Source of the DNA: Phytophthora sp. 'mugwort'
Taxonomy: Eukaryota > Oomycota > Peronosporomycetes > Peronosporales > Peronosporaceae
Assembly (NCBI GenBank): GCA_033558025.1
Contig: JAUCEF010000011.1
Span: 62,001-126,000 of the forward strand
Length of the DNA: 64,000 nt
Direction: 5' to 3'
The notes beneath the pieces were generated by a model. It worked only from the letters and a program-made list of their open reading frames with translations. It made no database searches and was not told where the DNA came from. The position numbers and the translations under genes are program-made. Shown here piece by piece: positions 60,143-64,000 of this stretch; the stretch's first letter is position 1, and the number at the start of each line of letters is the position of its first letter.

Positions 60143-62782
60143 TTTATTCTGGACAATTAAAGAAGGTCGAGTTGTTGTCTTCCGATAGACAGCAATGATC
60201 GCAAAAGTACAGCATAATAGCAATGAAAACGTGTATTACATCTCTTCTTGTATCTAACCCGTCCGTAATGCAATCAAACCAACGCGCCACATTCCAAAGC
60301 TGTTATGCCTCGAATGAGAAGGTCTTGTTTAGTGCTCATCTTAAAAATCGGGGATGCCGGGCGCCTTTCCGAAGCTCTTGTGGAATGCAGGAATAAGTGA
60401 TTTATCCTCTTCCCCGTTTAAAGCAGAGTCGCAATAAAAAAATGTTTTTTTTTTACCAGCGTATGCTTCAGATACGGCGATCTGGTGCGCTTTCCTTGCA
60501 CTTTCCAAACGAGCATTTGCAACTTTTCCGAGGGCTCGTCGCACGCGTCTACTGGTTCAAGAGGAAACATAGCAACGCCTCGAACTGTCAGGAACACATC
60601 AGAGACGCATTGCCACTTCGACAAATCCTTCTTCAGTTGTTCCGCTTCCATGATCGCTACGAGCCAGTAGAACAGCACTCTCGCAACTCCTGATGGTGGC
60701 TTCGAGAGCCCCGCTGAGGCTCCCGCGGTTATAGGCCGTGTTACGGCCTGAAGTAATTCCTCCTTCATCACTGTACGAAAGTAGTGTGATCTCGCACGCA
60801 ATATTGTGCCATGGTTCTGCATTGGGCTATTCGATGGCTGTATATCACCGACAGGAACTAAGGATGCTAGTCGGGTCGTGATTCTACTTGTGCGATCTTT
60901 TCGCATTTGCTTTAGGCGTTCGCCCAAAACCCCAGTTGGGTTGGGGGAAATGTTGGGTCGGAATAAGCATTCATGAGCTGACGGCGGTCTGGATCAGACA
61001 GGTCGAGCCATGCCTTACGGACTCGCACACCACCTCGAGCTCGTAGCAATTTGTAGTCGCTTGAACGTAGCTGGTCGCCACGGATAAGGGTGTTTTGCCG
61101 CGTAAGAACGAGCGTAGATTGACCCTTTAGTATCAGTAAACCTCCAAAACACTTGTGCACTCGCATCTCTATCCTCAAAATTTGGAAGTGCGCAAATACG
61201 GACATGCAAAAAAATGTTAATGATTGACGTGGTCCAGACAAGACTTCTGGTCTGCAGGGTATATTCCTATGGTCTTATGCCTGAGATGCGTCTTCTGCTC
61301 TTGTGCAGATTTACAATTGCGTTCTGGATCATATTTACAGTACTATACGGGAACCAAGTATATAGAATTAGACCCAGTCATTCGCGCAACTAAAATGTTG
61401 AAACGTATTTGTAGGGGATATCAAACCTCCCTACCAGTGCTGCGTCTTTCGAGATGTGTCAACCCATTGGACACACCCTAAACCTGTCTTGTTTTTGCAG
61501 CCCCCCCCCCCCTCTGTGTTGTGAGCCTTTCTGTGACGAACCAAATCCGCACCTCTTTGTTGGCGAGCTGAAGCCGCACGTCTCGGTTGGCGAGCTGGAG
61601 CCGCACCTTTCTGTCGGCGAGCTGAAACCGCATCTTTCTGTTGGCGAGCTGAAGTCACACCCTTTTAGTCGTCAGCCCGCTTGAAAGCGTTTAGATGTCC
61701 CTTTACCACAACGCTTTTAGAACCCAAAAGAACCTGCGACAGGGAGCCCGTGACTTCTTCCTCTTCTTGACATTGCATTTTGCACCGTATTTCCCACCAA
61801 GATGCTGGCGAAGAAGCAGTTCCGTCGTTTTGGAAGGCCTCCCCGGTCATATAACCCTACTTGATGTTGTCCGCCATTTTCCCGAGCTTAGCGATCAACA
61901 TAATGATTCGGTTCACAACGGGGCTGACAGACAAATCAAGCAACCGGGCCTTTGGCGAATGCAGGTCAAGCTGTGGTGCAAGAACTTGGACCCGTGCCAG
62001 CTCATCATACCCCAAACCATGAAACGTCAGCTCTGCAGTTATCCCGGCAAGAAGTGACAGCGACACAAGTTCATGTGCAAGAGACACAACTTCCGGAAGC
62101 ACCTGTACAATTGCACACAAGCAGTTATGCCAAGCGATCCCACCATCGCAATCCCATACAATCCAACCAGTTGTGGTATCTGAGTTGTGGTATCTGACGA
62201 TGAATCTAGAGAAGGTGAGCCTCGTGAAACCATTCAGCGATATCGATATCGGCGGGTCGCTAGGTGGATATTTTAACGAGGGCAGAGAAATGGACGCGGT
62301 TCTGGAGTGGGAAAACAGCGTGGAGCCCGCAGGTCATCTCAGTCGCCGAGATAGGGCCATCGCCCTGCGTTTGCAAACTCTTGCAGATGTCAGACGCGCT
62401 CGGGAAAGAGCGGAAGCTCAACGCCTTCAGCGGATGACTCGCGCCCAGATGCGCGCGAAAGCTGAAGGTCGGTAAGACGACATATGTACGTATGCCAGTT
62501 TTTGGGTAACGAAGTGACGGTGATAATGTTTCGCGATTTGTATGTGCAGGCTGGGAGCTCGTGAAAGAGGAGCGAATTCTTGATCCATCTAGGTGCACTC
62601 GTGGCTGCGAACTTCTATCGCTTCTGTATACCTCCTTCACCTGCACCACTAACAGATGGCTATAGCGCGTTTGGAATAATAGGGTGCTCGGTGTTGTAAC
62701 GCTGGCCTGCTCCGTGTTGTAATGCTGCAGTGCGACGTATGTATATTTTACAATCCATAGAGACACTGTATGGATCGGTCTA
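60143..62782. other. Non-transposase part of the MULE: unidentified broken coding sequence
   Basis: Minus-strand frames at 61241-60912 (LIRGDQLRSSDYKLLRARGG, VRKAWLDLSDPDRRQLMNAY), 60927-60418 and 60544-60341 look like one decayed protein in several frames. I do not recognise it. Plus-strand frames at 61695-62057 and 62173-62475 also match nothing known; the latter ends in an Arg-rich helix (RRARERAEAQRLQRM). A 12-C run at 61501-61512 precedes the 27-bp repeats. The material may be captured host sequence, a second element-encoded gene or a further nested insertion. Confidence 0.4.
61559..61666 (+). repeat. 27-bp minisatellite, four copies
   Basis: Units start at 61559, 61586, 61613 and 61640, exactly 27 bp apart, with consensus start GTTGGCGAGCTGAAGCCGCA. 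In the plus-strand frame they encode the nonapeptide VGELKPHLS with minor variants (copy 2 has E for K; copy 4 ends KSHPF). Confidence 0.9.
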
Positions 62783-62828
62783 AAGGCCATGTATGGTTTG
62801 CCCGAAATTGTGTATAGTCTCGACATTA
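62783..62828 (-). repeat. Right terminal inverted repeat of the MULE
   Basis: On the minus strand it starts TAATGTCGAGACTATACACA, then TTTCGGGCAAACCATACATG. It aligns imperfectly with the left end from 57850. Confidence 0.55.
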
Positions 62829-62838
62829 TGTCTGGCCG
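62829..62838. repeat. Right target-site duplication of the MULE
   Basis: TGTCTGGCCG, nine of ten bases identical to 57833-57842. Confidence 0.75.
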
Positions 62839-63507
62839 CCCGCGATTGGGGACAATACGAGCAGATGCTGGCAGCGGTTTCCGTTGAAGGCGTAGACCGC
62901 GTAGATGCCTAGGAAGTTAAGCGAGTGAATGGTTCAGTCATCGAAAATTAGGCAAAGAGAGGTTCCCGCAATGATACGCCCGATTGCGAGGGCGATGAAG
63001 AGCATGTAGCGTTTGATTGTCCTGACAGATTTTGCCTTCATCGTGACCACCGCACGCGTGGACTTGTTATCGACCTCAGTGATTGGTAAATTCCTCTGAG
63101 CCAGTCAGATCATCCATTGGTGTATATTGCTTCATCCACAAAGCCGAACGTGGCGATTAATGGCATGGAGCTCAGTATCCTAAGAAGCGTAGCCACCGAG
63201 GTTGGTGTTTAGGTATTTTAGGGTTTGCTGTAGCACGTATCGGACGTCTGCTTCTGCACGTATTGCACTCAAACAGACCTTCGCCGAGGTCAGTGAAGTA
63301 GAAGGCACAGAGGTGGCGGGAAGTCAAGGTGAGCTGAGGGATCGGGTAAGGAGGTGGAGGCGGTCTGCTTGGAGGGGGTGAATTGAGAAGAGATGAAGAG
63401 GTCGAGCTGGATGCGGAGCATGTTGGGCGTTGTTGAACGGTTGTGGCCAGAATGGGAGCTGAAAAAAAAGACTGTATTATTCTAAATAGTTTTGTTTTAT
63501 ACTCCAC
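62829..63507 (-). pseudogene. hAT transposase, N-terminal part (right piece of a split gene)
   Basis: On the minus strand a Pro/Ser-rich start leads to HLCAFYFTDLGEGLFECNTC, a BED-type zinc finger with its CxxC but no clear His pair. Then, in other frames, LPITEVDNKSTRAVVTMKAK (about 63085-63025), LNFLGIYAVYAFNGNRCQHL and LLVLSPIAGGQT run up to the break at 62829. These are the conserved early blocks of oomycete hAT-like transposases. A stop and frame changes occur near 63100-63200 and 62935. The next block of the protein (AENHVAHI) is found at 57832 and below. Confidence 0.7.
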
Positions 63508-63857
63508 TATAAAAATAGTAAGTTATCTCGTCAATGTAATATCAGTAATATCGTTTTTATACTATTTTTCCCATCCCAATAACCTCGTAATAATACTCCA
63601 TGTCACATGATGTATAATTATGTAGAGTACATGAATGTATAAAATGAGCCAGCAATAATAAATAATTGCTGTCACATCAGAAAGTCTGGTGCCTGGTACA
63701 CCAGCGGTTCAACGAAATTGCATACAAAGGCCCAGTCTGTTCATAATTTACAATCCCCAAAGCTCGGACCTCATTGGCTGACGCACGTAGCAGCCGTTAT
63801 TTGGATCTCTTCAAATCGAGGGGTGGACGGACGTATGCGCCACAGCCACCATCGGAG
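63508..63857. other. AT-rich spacer and distal promoter of the right-edge gene
   Basis: No gene. AAAAATAGTA at 63511-63520 and its complement TACTATTTTT at 63560-63569 form an inverted repeat within an AT-rich block that may be a small MITE. CATTGGCTGAC near 63772 contains ATTGG, the complement of a CCAAT box. Confidence 0.4.
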
Positions 63858-63864
63858 CCATTCC
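63858..63864 (+). promoter_or_regulatory. Candidate oomycete initiator of the right-edge gene
   Basis: CCATTCC matches YCAYTYY fully, is followed by a pyrimidine-rich stretch and lies 59 bp before the ATG at 63923. Confidence 0.5.
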
Positions 63865-63922
63865 CCCTTCGGCCTCGCCGAGCCCAAACCAACGCCTGCA
63901 GTCACTGAAGTAAGACGTCACC

Positions 63923-64000
63923 ATGATCGTGGGCATCATCTCCGCCGGCATGGGCGCTACCAAAGCGCTGCTGAACTTTTACGGCTCGCTGCTACACTAC
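63923..64000 (+). CDS. Start of an unidentified host gene, cut by the window end
   Basis: An ATG in good context (CACCATGATC) opens a frame that stays open to the window end for 26 codons. The peptide starts MIVGIISAGMGATKALLNFY. The base composition is GC-rich, like the host genes here and unlike the surrounding repeats, and a full-match initiator lies 59 bp upstream. The beginning is hydrophobic and could be a signal anchor or membrane segment. Twenty-six residues are too few to name a family. Confidence 0.5.
   Translation, partial: MIVGIISAGMGATKALLNFYGSLLHY

Larger units (their letters stand above)
57843..62828 (+). mobile_element. Mutator-like element (MULE) inserted in a hAT transposase gene
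   Basis: This 4,986-bp segment is flanked by the 10-bp duplication. Its ends carry diverged inverted repeats: AATGTGTCTGAATATACACG from 57850, and on the minus strand AATGTCGAGACTATACACAA from about 62827. It contains a plus-strand MULE transposase remnant (58030-60142) and about 2.7 kb of other sequence up to the right end. Removing it together with one duplication copy restores the hAT frame. Confidence 0.75.

Noticed and set aside
61015..61241. Tyrosinase-like fragment (VRKAWLDLSDPDRRQL)
   Set aside because: The resemblance is limited to one short helix and no copper-binding histidine motifs are visible.
61559..61666. The 27-bp repeats as a CRISPR array
   Set aside because: Units are directly abutting without unique spacers and sit in eukaryotic transposon DNA.

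Overview
The window looks like oomycete nuclear DNA, most likely Phytophthora or a close relative. The evidence is short canonical GT-AG introns (about 59-112 nt), compact and closely spaced host genes, candidate oomycete initiator elements (YCAYTYY type) 30-95 bp upstream of start codons, and gene islands separated by decayed Copia, Gypsy, hAT, Mutator-like and Tc1/mariner elements. Identifications come from reading translated sequence by eye. No database search was run.

Layout. (1) 1-22547, minus strand: one enormous intron-containing gene that runs off the left edge. It encodes at least about 7,200 residues, with a low-complexity N-terminal region, thousands of residues of helical repeat-like sequence and a C-terminal multi-pass membrane domain. 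(2) 22.5-30.5 kb: repeat-rich DNA with a broken Copia pol (minus), a frameshifted Myb/SANT-like pseudogene (plus) and a Tc1/mariner remnant (minus). (3) 30.5-42.3 kb, a gene island: a PHD / double AP2-like / class II histone deacetylase fusion (plus), a Mediator subunit 27-like gene (plus), a predicted secreted permuted NlpC/P60-like hydrolase with a frameshift (minus), and two tandem Myb/SANT-like paralogues (minus). (4) 42.3-56.9 kb: a 5'-truncated chromodomain Gypsy element (plus), a gag-like fragment on the minus strand with a perfect 26-bp inverted repeat, and a second, heavily decayed Copia element (plus). (5) 56.9-63.5 kb: a hAT transposase gene (minus) split by a roughly 5-kb Mutator-like element. 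Matching 10-bp target duplications flank the insertion, and the hAT reading frame resumes exactly across it. (6) 63.9 kb to the right end: the first 26 codons of another host gene.

The deacetylase fusion and the Mediator-like gene are adjacent and co-oriented. Both are transcription or chromatin proteins, as the two Myb/SANT-like paralogues probably are, so the island is rich in nuclear regulators. The most unusual single-gene observations are the PHD-AP2-AP2-HDAC protein and the giant membrane protein. The clearest structural story is the datable transposon-in-transposon insertion.
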